Shown: positions 52,689 to 60,798 of the stretch, in pieces | Position numbering within the stretch: position 1 is the stretch's first letter | Layout: each line of letters begins with the position of its first letter | Assembly: GCA_945874225.1 (NCBI GenBank) | Contig: CAMCFT010000014.1 | Span: 28,515-92,514, forward strand | Origin: Flavobacterium psychrophilum | GTDB lineage: Bacteria; Bacteroidota; Bacteroidia; Flavobacteriales; Flavobacteriaceae | Reading direction: 5' to 3' | DNA length: 64,000 nucleotides | Translations under genes and position numbers: made by a program | The notes under the pieces: generated by a model | Database searches by the model: none | The model's input: only the letters and a program-made list of their open reading frames with translations | What the model was told of the DNA's origin: nothing

Positions 52689-54011
52689 ATGAAAAAAATA
52701 GTGTTAGTGTTTTTATTATTTGGAGCATTTATTACAAATGCTCAAGAGGTACAAAGCGATACAATAAAAACAATTAGTATTGACTCTCTGAAACTGTCTA
52801 TTGATGAACATACTATGAAAATAGATGGCTACGGAGAAAGACTTGCCACTATAGAAAGCGATCTTTCTAAATTAACCAAAATTAAAATTTCAGGATATAT
52901 TCAAGCACAATATGATATGTATGATATTTGGGGAGTTGATGGGCACGGACAAAAAGTAGCTAACACTACTCCACCAACGTTAATAACTAATACATTTTAC
53001 CTTCGTAGAGCTAGAATAAAATTTGCTTATGAAGCTATAGAGGGAATAAAGTTTGTGTTACAACCTGATTTTTCTTTTGACAAAGTATCTTTAAAAGATG
53101 CTTATGTAGTTTTAGATGACCGTTGGACTAATACTTTCTTCCTTTATATGGGTCAGTTTGACAGGACAAATTATGAAGTTGAGTATTCTTCAGGAGCATT
53201 AGAAATGCTGGAAAGATCTAAAATGGCAGGTATTTTATATCCTGGTGAAAAAGAATTAGGAGTGAAATTTGAAGCTAATTTTGAAACCACATATTTAATA
53301 CCGTTGAAACTTGAGTTAGCCGTTATGAATGGTAACTTTAATCTCGGAACAACTACAAATCAAACCAAAGACATTGACAGTCATAAAGATGTTATGTTAA
53401 GAGTAGTTTATTCCTTAAAATTTCCTAACAAAGGACTTGGCATAGATTTTGGCGGTCATGGTAGTTTCAGTAAAACAGTAATACTTCCAGGCACAACATT
53501 AACTGGATTTACGGATGTTAACAATGTACCCTTTACTCCAAAAATTGGAGATGAATTAGCTAAAAGTTGGTATGGAGGTGAAATGCAAATTTATTATGAC
53601 TTCCTTGGCGGAATGGCTTTAAAAGGGGAATTTATTAAAGGAACAATTTCAGGAACTACAAACCCTATTCAAGTGAATTCAGCTTTTGCTTATAATAGAG
53701 TAAGAGATTTCGATGGGCTTTACACCACTTTTATTAAAAATATTGGAGTTAAGAATCAATTTGTTGTGCGCTATGATGTATGGGATCCAAATATTAAAGC
53801 ATCAGGAAATCAAGTAACAAATTCGGGTGATTTAAAATACAATACCTGGTCAATGTCTTGGCAATACTACTTTGATGAAAACGTTAAAATCAATGTGGGT
53901 TACATAATTCCTAATAACGAGAAAAGTACAAATCCTGGCGTTGGAGTTGATTATTTAAACAGAGACAAGAAAGACAATATTTATACCATAAGACTTCAAG
54001 CTAAATTTTAA
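52689..54011 (+). CDS. OprP/OprO-type outer-membrane porin
   Basis: 440 residues of the Porin_O_P family. Signal peptide (1-18, ending TNAQE), a short coiled-coil-like helix (IDSLKLSIDEHTMKIDGYGERLATIESDL at about 31-59), then a 16-stranded-type barrel with IKISGYIQAQYD, FYLRRARIKFAYEAIEGIKF and a C-terminal IRLQAKF. In Pseudomonas these porins pass phosphate and polyphosphate under starvation. It is the first gene of the porin-pstS-pstS-pstC-pstA-pstB-phoU run, with 20 bp to pstS and a Pho-like array upstream, matching that role. Confidence 0.9.
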   Translation: MKKIVLVFLLFGAFITNAQEVQSDTIKTISIDSLKLSIDEHTMKIDGYGERLATIESDLSKLTKIKISGYIQAQYDMYDIWGVDGHGQKVANTTPPTLITNTFYLRRARIKFAYEAIEGIKFVLQPDFSFDKVSLKDAYVVLDDRWTNTFFLYMGQFDRTNYEVEYSSGALEMLERSKMAGILYPGEKELGVKFEANFETTYLIPLKLELAVMNGNFNLGTTTNQTKDIDSHKDVMLRVVYSLKFPNKGLGIDFGGHGSFSKTVILPGTTLTGFTDVNNVPFTPKIGDELAKSWYGGEMQIYYDFLGGMALKGEFIKGTISGTTNPIQVNSAFAYNRVRDFDGLYTTFIKNIGVKNQFVVRYDVWDPNIKASGNQVTNSGDLKYNTWSMSWQYYFDENVKINVGYIIPNNEKSTNPGVGVDYLNRDKKDNIYTIRLQAKF

Positions 54012-54031
54012 TACTAAATACTTTAATTACA

Positions 54032-54865
54032 ATGAAAACAACAAAAATTAAAATCGCAGTAATTTTATTAGTCGTGTTGACAATAGGATTTTCGTTTACA
54101 GCTATAGAAAAAGTAACGGTAAAGGGGTCTGATACTATGGTTATTTTATCTCAAAAATGGGCTGAAGTGTATATGCAAAAACATCCAGGAGCTTCAATTC
54201 AGGTAACTGGTGGTGGTTCTGGTGTAGGTCTTGCCGCTTTAATTAATGGGTCGACTGACATTGCCAATTCAAGTCGCCCAATTAAACCAACTGAATTAGA
54301 AAAACTAAAACAAAGATACAATACCCTTGGAGTTGAAATTCCTTGTGCTAAAGACGGAATTTCAATCTACATTAATAAAGCTAATGGCGTTTCTGAACTT
54401 ACTGTAAAACAAATAGGTCAAATTTTCGCTGGTAAAATAACCAACTGGAAACAAGTAGGTGGAGTAGATTCCGGTATCAAATTGTACGGAAGAGAAAGCA
54501 GTTCAGGAACATTCGTTTACTTCAAGGATAATGTTGTAAAAACGGATTATTCTCCAAGTTGTCAATCTTTACCTGGAACTGCTGCAATTGTAAATGCAGT
54601 CAAGAAAGATAAACTAGGAATTGGTTATGGCGGTGCGGCTTATGCTGAAGGAGTTAAAGATTGTAAAGTAAAAAAAGACGATAAAAGTCCAGCTTATTTT
54701 CCAACTGCCGAAACAATTAAAAACAAAACCTATCCAATATCAAGATACTTGTATATGTATTTGAAATCAAGACCAACTGGAGAAACTAAGGCTTTTGTTG
54801 ATTGGATTTTAAGTCCAGAAGGACAAAGTATTATTGCTGGGGTTGGTTATTTTCCTGTAAAATAA
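54032..54865 (+). CDS. pstS: Phosphate ABC transporter substrate-binding protein, copy 1
   Basis: 277 residues. N-terminal hydrophobic signal (1-23) with no clear lipobox, then the two-lobe phosphate-binding fold: KGSDTMVILSQKWAEVY, VTGGGSGVGLAALINGSTDIANSSRPIK and GRESSSGTF, whose Ser/Gly/Arg motifs line the phosphate site. The exported protein hands phosphate to PstCA. A close paralogue of equal length follows 88 bp downstream. This copy has more acidic/Cys-neutral surface stretches (KDDKSPAYFP). The first copy is 20 bp from the porin, and a hairpin sits between the two copies. Confidence 0.93.
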   Translation: MKTTKIKIAVILLVVLTIGFSFTAIEKVTVKGSDTMVILSQKWAEVYMQKHPGASIQVTGGGSGVGLAALINGSTDIANSSRPIKPTELEKLKQRYNTLGVEIPCAKDGISIYINKANGVSELTVKQIGQIFAGKITNWKQVGGVDSGIKLYGRESSSGTFVYFKDNVVKTDYSPSCQSLPGTAAIVNAVKKDKLGIGYGGAAYAEGVKDCKVKKDDKSPAYFPTAETIKNKTYPISRYLYMYLKSRPTGETKAFVDWILSPEGQSIIAGVGYFPVK

Positions 54866-54884
54866 TATTTAAGATAACAATAAC

Positions 54885-54922
54885 TTAATATCCCTTTCTA
54901 CAACGTAGTGAGGGATATTTAA
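54885..54922 (+). terminator. Hairpin between the two pstS copies
   Basis: AATATCCCT and AGGGATATT form a 9-bp outer stem with an inner CTAC/GTAG helix, followed by a T-rich stretch. It may be an attenuating terminator or an mRNA-stabilising 3' end that raises output of the first genes relative to those downstream. Confidence 0.55.
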
Positions 54923-54953
54923 TATTTTTATACAATATTAATATAATAATCAT

Positions 54954-55787
54954 ATGAAAATTAAAAACATTAAAATCGCAGCAATTTTAGTAGTTATAAT
55001 GGCTATTGGATATTCATTTACTACTGCAAGTAAAGTAACAATTAAAGGTTCAGATACTATGGTGATTTTGTCACAACAATGGGCTGAATTATATATGAAA
55101 AAACACCCAGAAGCTACTATTCAAGTAACCGGAGGCGGATCAGGAGTTGGTCTTGCAGCATTGATTAATGGTTCTACAGAAATTGCCAATTCAAGCCGTC
55201 CGATAAAGCCAGCTGAATTAGCAAAAATAAAAGCCAAATTTGGTAAAAATGCAATTGAAATTCCTTGTGCTAAAGACGGTTTATCTGTTTTTTTGAATAA
55301 AGGGAATAAGGTTTCGGAATTAACCATTCAACAATTGGGGGATATTTTTTCCGGAAAAATCACAAACTGGAAAATGGTTGGAGGTGATGATGCCAAAATC
55401 CAATTGTACGGTAGAGAAAGCAGTTCTGGAACTTTCGAATTTTTTAAAGATCATGTTGTTAAAACTGATTTTTCACCAAAATGTCAAACTTTGCCTGGAA
55501 CAGCTGCAATTGTAAACGCAGTTAAGAAAGATAAATATAGTATTGGTTACGGTGGTGCAGCTTATGCTGAGGACGTAAAGGATTGTAAAGTTAAGAAAGA
55601 TGCCAAAAGCAAAGGGGTTTTGCCAACTGCTGCGACTATAAAAAATAAAACGTATCCAATATCAAGATATTTATATATGTACTTAAAATCAAAACCAACA
55701 GGGGAAACTAAAGCCTTTATTGATTGGATTTTGAGTTCAGAAGGACAAAGTATAATTGCAACAGTAGGTTATTTTCCTGTAAAATAA
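54954..55787 (+). CDS. pstS: Phosphate ABC transporter substrate-binding protein, copy 2
   Basis: 277 residues, homologous to copy 1 over its whole length with the same motifs (KGSDTMVILSQQWAELY, VTGGGSGVGLAALINGSTEI, GRESSSGTF) and identical C-terminus ending YFPVK. Differences cluster in the middle lobe (KIKAKFGKNAIEIP) and the linker (KGVLPTAATIKNK). Two adjacent copies could differ in affinity or serve different conditions; sequence cannot tell. Seventy-eight bp separate it from pstC. Confidence 0.93.
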   Translation: MKIKNIKIAAILVVIMAIGYSFTTASKVTIKGSDTMVILSQQWAELYMKKHPEATIQVTGGGSGVGLAALINGSTEIANSSRPIKPAELAKIKAKFGKNAIEIPCAKDGLSVFLNKGNKVSELTIQQLGDIFSGKITNWKMVGGDDAKIQLYGRESSSGTFEFFKDHVVKTDFSPKCQTLPGTAAIVNAVKKDKYSIGYGGAAYAEDVKDCKVKKDAKSKGVLPTAATIKNKTYPISRYLYMYLKSKPTGETKAFIDWILSSEGQSIIATVGYFPVK

Positions 55788-55864
55788 AATAATACTTTTG
55801 ATAAAAAAATGCACCTTTGCCAAAATTTTAAACTTTATCAAAGGTTAATTCTTAAAGAATATCA

Positions 55865-57070
55865 ATGAATTCTCAATTCCCGATTAATCAAAATTTTACC
55901 AAAGAAAGCCTGAAAAAACAATTCAGGCTTTCCGAGTTTCTAGCAGAGAAAATCATTTCATCTGTTGCTTTTCTGTCTATTACAATCATCGTTTTAATTT
56001 TTGTCTTTGTTTTTAAAGAATCCTTGCCTATTTTTAATTTTGGTAAAACTGATTCCCCAAAAACAGAAATAACTACAGATTCAAAACCAGAATCCTACGG
56101 CTCAACTCCCACCGAGGAATTAAAACCAGAAACATATGGCTCTGAACCAGCAGCAAAAGAGGAATTAAAACCCGAAACTTACGGTTCTGAACCAGTAACA
56201 CAAGAAGATTTAAAACCTGAAACATATGGCGATGTAGTAGCAGAACCAACAGTTGAGGCAACTCCAAATGAAGTTCCAGAAGTAGTTTCAGAAAACAATG
56301 AAGGTGCAGACAAAACCTGGAGTACTTTTCTAACCACAGAATGGGTTCCTGTTTCTGAACATCCTCGATTTGGATTAATTGGTTTGCTTATTGGAACGTT
56401 GAAAGTAACTATAATTGCAATGCTTATTGCCGGACCTCTTGCCATATTAGCGGCGCTTTACACCTCGTGTTTTGCATCGAAAAGAACTAAAGAAATCATC
56501 AAACCCATCATAGAAATGCTTGCTGCTTTTCCATCTGTAGTAATTGGATTTTTTGCTTTGATGGTTTTGGCAACTTTCTTCCAGGATATTTTTGGTTACG
56601 ATTCAAGATTGAATGCTTTTATTGGCGGTGTCGCAATGGCATTGGCAGCAATTCCAATTATTTATACTATTTCTGAAGATGCGCTTTCAGCAGTGCCAAA
56701 AACTTATACCGAAGCAAGTTTAGCACTTGGCGCAAGCAAATGGCAAACTGCTTTTTTTGTGATATTACCAGCAGCAACTCCCGGAATTTTCGCAGCCTTG
56801 CTTTTAGGTGTTGGTCGAGTTTTTGGTGAAACAATGATTGCGCTAATGGCAACAGGAAACGCGGCGCTTTTATCGGCAAATCCTTTTGAAAGTGTGCGAA
56901 CATTTGCCGCAACCATTGGTGCGGAAATGGCAGAAACTGTTTTTGGAGAAACCCATTACAGTGTTTTGTTCTTTATTGGCTCGTTGCTTTTCATTTTTTC
57001 ATTTGCATTAAATGCCGTTGCAGAGTTTTATGTAAAAGGCAAATTAATCAAAAAATTCCAAGGTAAATAA
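55865..57070 (+). CDS. pstC: Phosphate ABC transporter permease PstC with repeat-filled periplasmic loop
   Basis: 401 residues, about 100 more than a standard PstC. Helix 1 is at about 28-50, followed by an unusual hydrophilic insert (about 61-150) built from 15-residue units of the type EELKPETYGSEPAAK. The regular permease core (about 170-395, six or more helices) has the EAA-type loop EASLALGASKWQTAFFVILP at about 275-300. The insert faces the periplasm by topology. It partners with PstA, 3 bp away, to form the channel. The repeats lack recognised domains; roles in reaching PstS across the peptidoglycan are speculation. Confidence 0.93.
   Translation: MNSQFPINQNFTKESLKKQFRLSEFLAEKIISSVAFLSITIIVLIFVFVFKESLPIFNFGKTDSPKTEITTDSKPESYGSTPTEELKPETYGSEPAAKEELKPETYGSEPVTQEDLKPETYGDVVAEPTVEATPNEVPEVVSENNEGADKTWSTFLTTEWVPVSEHPRFGLIGLLIGTLKVTIIAMLIAGPLAILAALYTSCFASKRTKEIIKPIIEMLAAFPSVVIGFFALMVLATFFQDIFGYDSRLNAFIGGVAMALAAIPIIYTISEDALSAVPKTYTEASLALGASKWQTAFFVILPAATPGIFAALLLGVGRVFGETMIALMATGNAALLSANPFESVRTFAATIGAEMAETVFGETHYSVLFFIGSLLFIFSFALNAVAEFYVKGKLIKKFQGK
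56084..56230 (+). repeat. 45-bp tandem repeat in pstC
   Basis: Three units of 45 bp plus a degenerate first, encoding residues 74-122 (LKPETYGSEP core). Units differ by synonymous changes, so selection on the peptide is plausible. Confidence 0.85.
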
Positions 57071-57072
57071 TT

Positions 57073-58017
57073 ATGGAAACAACTATAAACGAAACAGGAA
57101 ACCAATTTTTTTCTAACAAAAAAAAGGGTGTTGACATAAAAGGGAAATTTTTCGTTGGAATCACTCAAGTAGCGGTTTTATTGATTATTGCAATTCTTTT
57201 TATAATACTTGGAATCATTGTTTATGAAGGACGCGAGAAATTTTCTTGGGAATTCATCAGCTCTTTTCCAACGGATGGAATGACTAAAGGAGGAATATTC
57301 CCTGCCTTGATTGGGACTTTTATTTTAGTGGTGGTAATGTCTATTGCGGCAGTTCCTTTCGGGACAATTACAGCAATTTATTTGACTGAATATGCCAAGG
57401 AAAATTCGAAAATTGCTGCGGCAGTTCGTTTCTCGGTTCGAACATTAGCCGTTGTGCCATCCATTATTTTTGGACTTTTTGGACTTGGGTTTTTTATCCA
57501 ATTTATGGGAACAGGAATGGACAAGGCTTTTAATGGCGGTGAATTGCATTGGGGACAACCTAATATTCTTTGGGCAAGTCTTACGATGTCATTGCTTACA
57601 CTTCCCGTAATTATCGTTTCTGTCGAAGAAGCTTTAAAAACAATTCCTCGGGAGTTAAGAGAAGCTAGTTTAGCTTTAGGCGCAACCAAATGGCAAACTA
57701 TAAAAAATGTTGTTTTTCCGGGTTCAATATCAGGAATTATGACAGGAACAATTCTTGCAGTAAGTCGTGGCGCTGGTGAAGTTGCTCCAATTTTGTTTAC
57801 AGGAGCAGCCTATTATTTGGCCACTTTGCCAGAATCTTTGAGTGATCAATTTATGAATTTGGGGTATCATATTTATATTATGTCAACTCAATCATCAGAT
57901 GTCGAAAAAACAATGCCAATACAATTTGCTACAACGTTAGTATTGTTAATCCTAACCTTATCGTTAAACTTGGTAGCAGTAATTATTAGATCCAGAATTA
58001 GGAGAAGAGCAAAATAA
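57073..58017 (+). CDS. pstA: Phosphate ABC transporter permease PstA
   Basis: 314 residues, normal length. About six helices (first about 31-52) and the EAA loop EASLALGATKWQTIKNVVFPG at about 198-218, with the conserved GEVAPILFTGAAYY following. Pairs with PstC. Starts 3 bp after pstC; 49 bp to pstB. N-terminal leader to residue 25 is polar and variable. Confidence 0.96.
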   Translation: METTINETGNQFFSNKKKGVDIKGKFFVGITQVAVLLIIAILFIILGIIVYEGREKFSWEFISSFPTDGMTKGGIFPALIGTFILVVVMSIAAVPFGTITAIYLTEYAKENSKIAAAVRFSVRTLAVVPSIIFGLFGLGFFIQFMGTGMDKAFNGGELHWGQPNILWASLTMSLLTLPVIIVSVEEALKTIPRELREASLALGATKWQTIKNVVFPGSISGIMTGTILAVSRGAGEVAPILFTGAAYYLATLPESLSDQFMNLGYHIYIMSTQSSDVEKTMPIQFATTLVLLILTLSLNLVAVIIRSRIRRRAK

Positions 58018-58066
58018 TTCGAAATTCTAACTAATAATTTATATTTTAGACTTAACAAAAATTACA

Positions 58067-58825
58067 ATGAAAAACATAAAAATAGAAGTAAAAGATTTAT
58101 CATTATACTACGGAGAAAAGCAGGCACTGAAAGAAATTTCACTTGAGATTCCAAGAAATAAAGTTACGGCATTAATTGGCCCTTCAGGTTGCGGAAAATC
58201 AACGTTTTTGAGATGCATCAATAGAATGAATGATCTTATTCCTAGCGTAAAAATAACGGGGCAAATGCTTGTAGAAGGCATTGATATTTATGATAAAAAT
58301 GTAGATGTCGTTAATATTAGAAAAAAAATTGGAATGGTTTTTCAGAAATCAAATCCATTCCCGAAATCTATTTATGAGAACATTGCTTATGGTCCAAAAA
58401 TAAACGGAATTAAAGCCAAAAATGAATTAGACGAAATTGTCGAAACATCTTTACGACAAGCTGCGATTTGGGATGAAGTAAAAGACAGATTGGGTGATTC
58501 AGCAATGGGACTTTCTGGAGGACAACAACAGCGTTTGTGTATTGCAAGAACATTGGCGGTAAGCCCTGACATTATTCTTATGGACGAACCTGCGAGTGCT
58601 TTGGATCCAATTTCTACATCTAAAATTGAGGAATTAGTTCACGAATTAAAGGAACAGTACACTATAATTATTGTGACCCATAATATGCAACAAGCAGCAA
58701 GAACCAGCGATTATACAGCGTTCTTTTATCTTGGTGAATTAATTGAAATTGGCAAAACAAATGCTATATTTACAAAACCAGAACAAAAACAAACGGAGGA
58801 TTATATCACGGGACGATTTGGATAA
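58067..58825 (+). CDS. pstB: Phosphate ABC transporter ATP-binding protein
   Basis: 252 residues. Walker [11 protein letters not shown] (about 43-52), signature [10 protein letters not shown], Walker [13 protein letters not shown] and the H-loop [10 protein letters not shown]. The Met-rich [16 protein letters not shown] segment after Walker A is specific to PstB. It powers the PstSCAB complex and is linked to PhoU signalling. Confidence 0.98.
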   Translation: MKNIKIEVKDLSLYYGEKQALKEISLEIPRNKVTALIGPSGCGKSTFLRCINRMNDLIPSVKITGQMLVEGIDIYDKNVDVVNIRKKIGMVFQKSNPFPKSIYENIAYGPKINGIKAKNELDEIVETSLRQAAIWDEVKDRLGDSAMGLSGGQQQRLCIARTLAVSPDIILMDEPASALDPISTSKIEELVHELKEQYTIIIVTHNMQQAARTSDYTAFFYLGELIEIGKTNAIFTKPEQKQTEDYITGRFG

Positions 58826-58879
58826 TAAGCATATTCAAAATCTTTTATCCCATATCCAATCTCTAAAATCGTATATTAT

Positions 58880-59545
58880 ATGACACACTTTGAAATAGAA
58901 CTAGAAAGACTAAAAAGCGTAATTATTAAAATAGGTAATCTTGCCGAAAACCAAGTAAGTGAATCTGTGAAAGCATTACTATCTGAGCCTATTGAAGGAA
59001 AAGAAGTAAAGAAAACAGAAAGCAAAATAGATAAATTAGACGTGAAAATCGACGAAATTTGTCAAAGTATTTTTGCATTACAGCAGCCTGTGGCTTCAGA
59101 CTTACGCTTTATAATGGCGTCTATGCAAATCAGTAATGAAATCGAAAGAATTGGTGATTTGGCCGTTAGCGTCATAAAAAGATCTAAGAATATTAAAGAC
59201 AAACACGACTTGATTTCTAAGTTTGGTATTGCCGATTTGGCTAAACAAGTAGAATTAATTACTATTAAAACTAATGAATGTTTCTTGAAACGTGATGAGG
59301 CATCAATAGGAGAGGTTTTTGTATTGAATAAGACGGTCAAAAACAAGAGCGAAGATGCAATTCACGATATCATTAACGAAATGAAATTGCATTCTAAAAC
59401 AGTTGTTTCTGGGACTAATCTTGTTATTGTGTTAAAACATCTGGAACGTATTTCTGAGCATTGCACCAATATTGCCGAGTATGTACATTTTATGATAAAT
59501 GCTAAAATAATCAAACACGATAAACACGAAGACCTGAATTTATAA
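58880..59545 (+). CDS. phoU: Phosphate regulator PhoU
   Basis: 221 residues, two repeated three-helix bundles. Metal-binding E(D)xxxD motifs appear in each half (EIERIGDLAVSV and HLERISEHCTNIAEY). In other bacteria it restrains PhoR when phosphate is plentiful, through contact with PstB. Last gene of the operon; a terminator follows at 59567. Confidence 0.97.
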   Translation: MTHFEIELERLKSVIIKIGNLAENQVSESVKALLSEPIEGKEVKKTESKIDKLDVKIDEICQSIFALQQPVASDLRFIMASMQISNEIERIGDLAVSVIKRSKNIKDKHDLISKFGIADLAKQVELITIKTNECFLKRDEASIGEVFVLNKTVKNKSEDAIHDIINEMKLHSKTVVSGTNLVIVLKHLERISEHCTNIAEYVHFMINAKIIKHDKHEDLNL

Positions 59546-59566
59546 GTTGTTTTACCCTAAATATTT

Positions 59567-59603
59567 AAACCCGAATTATACTTAGTTTAATTCGGGTTTT
59601 TTA
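59567..59603. terminator. Terminator after phoU
   Basis: AAACCCGAATTA and TAATTCGGGTTT form a 12-bp stem with a 9-base loop and a T-run; the glycosyltransferase gene converges from the other side and ends at 59626. Confidence 0.9.
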
Positions 59604-59625
59604 ATAATAATTTTTTTTGATAGCC

Positions 59626-60693
59626 TTATTTCTCAAATACTTCAAATAATACTTCCCAATCTATAGTGTTATTTAATCCGGTTAATCCTTTATAATTCTT
59701 GATTTCTAATAGGTTTTCTATCCTGAAATCATCTTGTTTTGCATAAGGAACCAAACCTTCTTTTTCTAATTTTTCGGCTAAATATTCTTGTTCAAACTGA
59801 CCAGGAGTTGGAATGAAAAATGCTTTTTTCTCTAGTTTTGCCAAGTCCATAATCGAGGTGTAACCAGAACGACAGAGCACGATTTCACTTTCATTAAATG
59901 TTCGTTCGAGTTGTCGTGTATTCATAAAGTTGTAATAAGTAACATTCCCAATTTGTTCCTTTTTTTGTACTCTTTTTATAATTCCCATTATAAAAACAAC
60001 CTTTCCGGTATAATTTAGAATTTCTTTTCTCAATTTTTCTTCCAATAGGCCACGTTGAGGTTCAGGTCCCGAAAGAATAATCATCAAATCATATACTTTG
60101 GCAGATTCTTTTTTATGCATTCGGCTCAATGGGCCAATGTATTTTAGTTTTAAATCTGTAGTTTCTAGATGACCTAATGTGCCGGTCAAATTTGGAGTTT
60201 CTTCAACATCCGGAACCCAACATTCTTTGTATTTTTTAATTATATGCTGATGCAGTTTACTGGTAATCCAGGTTGTGTTTCCCGTCATTACATTCAATTG
60301 ATGGGTGATAAATACCGAAGGCACCTTTTTGCTAAAAACACCCAATCTGTTGTCGGAAATAATGCCGTCAATATCGTATTTTTTGACCCATTTTTTGACC
60401 ATCTTTTTTTCGTTCAAAACAGCTTTCATCATTTTTGGAAAATTTTGTAATAGTTTCCATTTAAAATTCTTGCCGTTCTTAGCATATTCAATTTGGTACG
60501 AAGGCAATTTTAGCGTTTTTATGTATGGAAACTCTTTTCGCAATAATTCCAACGCAATTCCATCAGAAGCAATAATGGGAATATAATTATTCTCCTGTAG
60601 TGCTTTAATAATCGGAATGCACCGTGTAGCGTGACCTAAACCCCAATTTAAAGGAGCAATCAAAATGGTTTTATTAGTTGAAATCAAATTCAT
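59626..60693 (-). CDS. MurG-like GT-B glycosyltransferase
   Basis: 355 residues, GT-B fold. N-terminal NWGLGHATRCIPII (nucleotide-sugar glycosyltransferase glycine loop) and C-terminal LCRSGYTSIMDLAKLEKKAFFIPTPGQFEQEYLAEKL-type segment (LCRSGYTSIMDLAKL and TPGQFEQEYLA) that resembles MurG/GT28 donor-binding motifs. It likely transfers a sugar from a UDP donor at the inner face of the membrane. The acceptor is not known. It faces the phoU operon; upstream is a large barrel gene on the same strand, 105 bp away. Confidence 0.85.
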   Translation of the reverse strand: MNLISTNKTILIAPLNWGLGHATRCIPIIKALQENNYIPIIASDGIALELLRKEFPYIKTLKLPSYQIEYAKNGKNFKWKLLQNFPKMMKAVLNEKKMVKKWVKKYDIDGIISDNRLGVFSKKVPSVFITHQLNVMTGNTTWITSKLHQHIIKKYKECWVPDVEETPNLTGTLGHLETTDLKLKYIGPLSRMHKKESAKVYDLMIILSGPEPQRGLLEEKLRKEILNYTGKVVFIMGIIKRVQKKEQIGNVTYYNFMNTRQLERTFNESEIVLCRSGYTSIMDLAKLEKKAFFIPTPGQFEQEYLAEKLEKEGLVPYAKQDDFRIENLLEIKNYKGLTGLNNTIDWEVLFEVFEK

Positions 60694-60798
60694 TTATTGA
60701 AATATGTTAGGGTCATTTTATATGCGAAAATATAAAAAGCATTAGTGTTTCATATTTTCAAAGCATTATGATACCATTAAGTTATTAATTGGCAAAAT

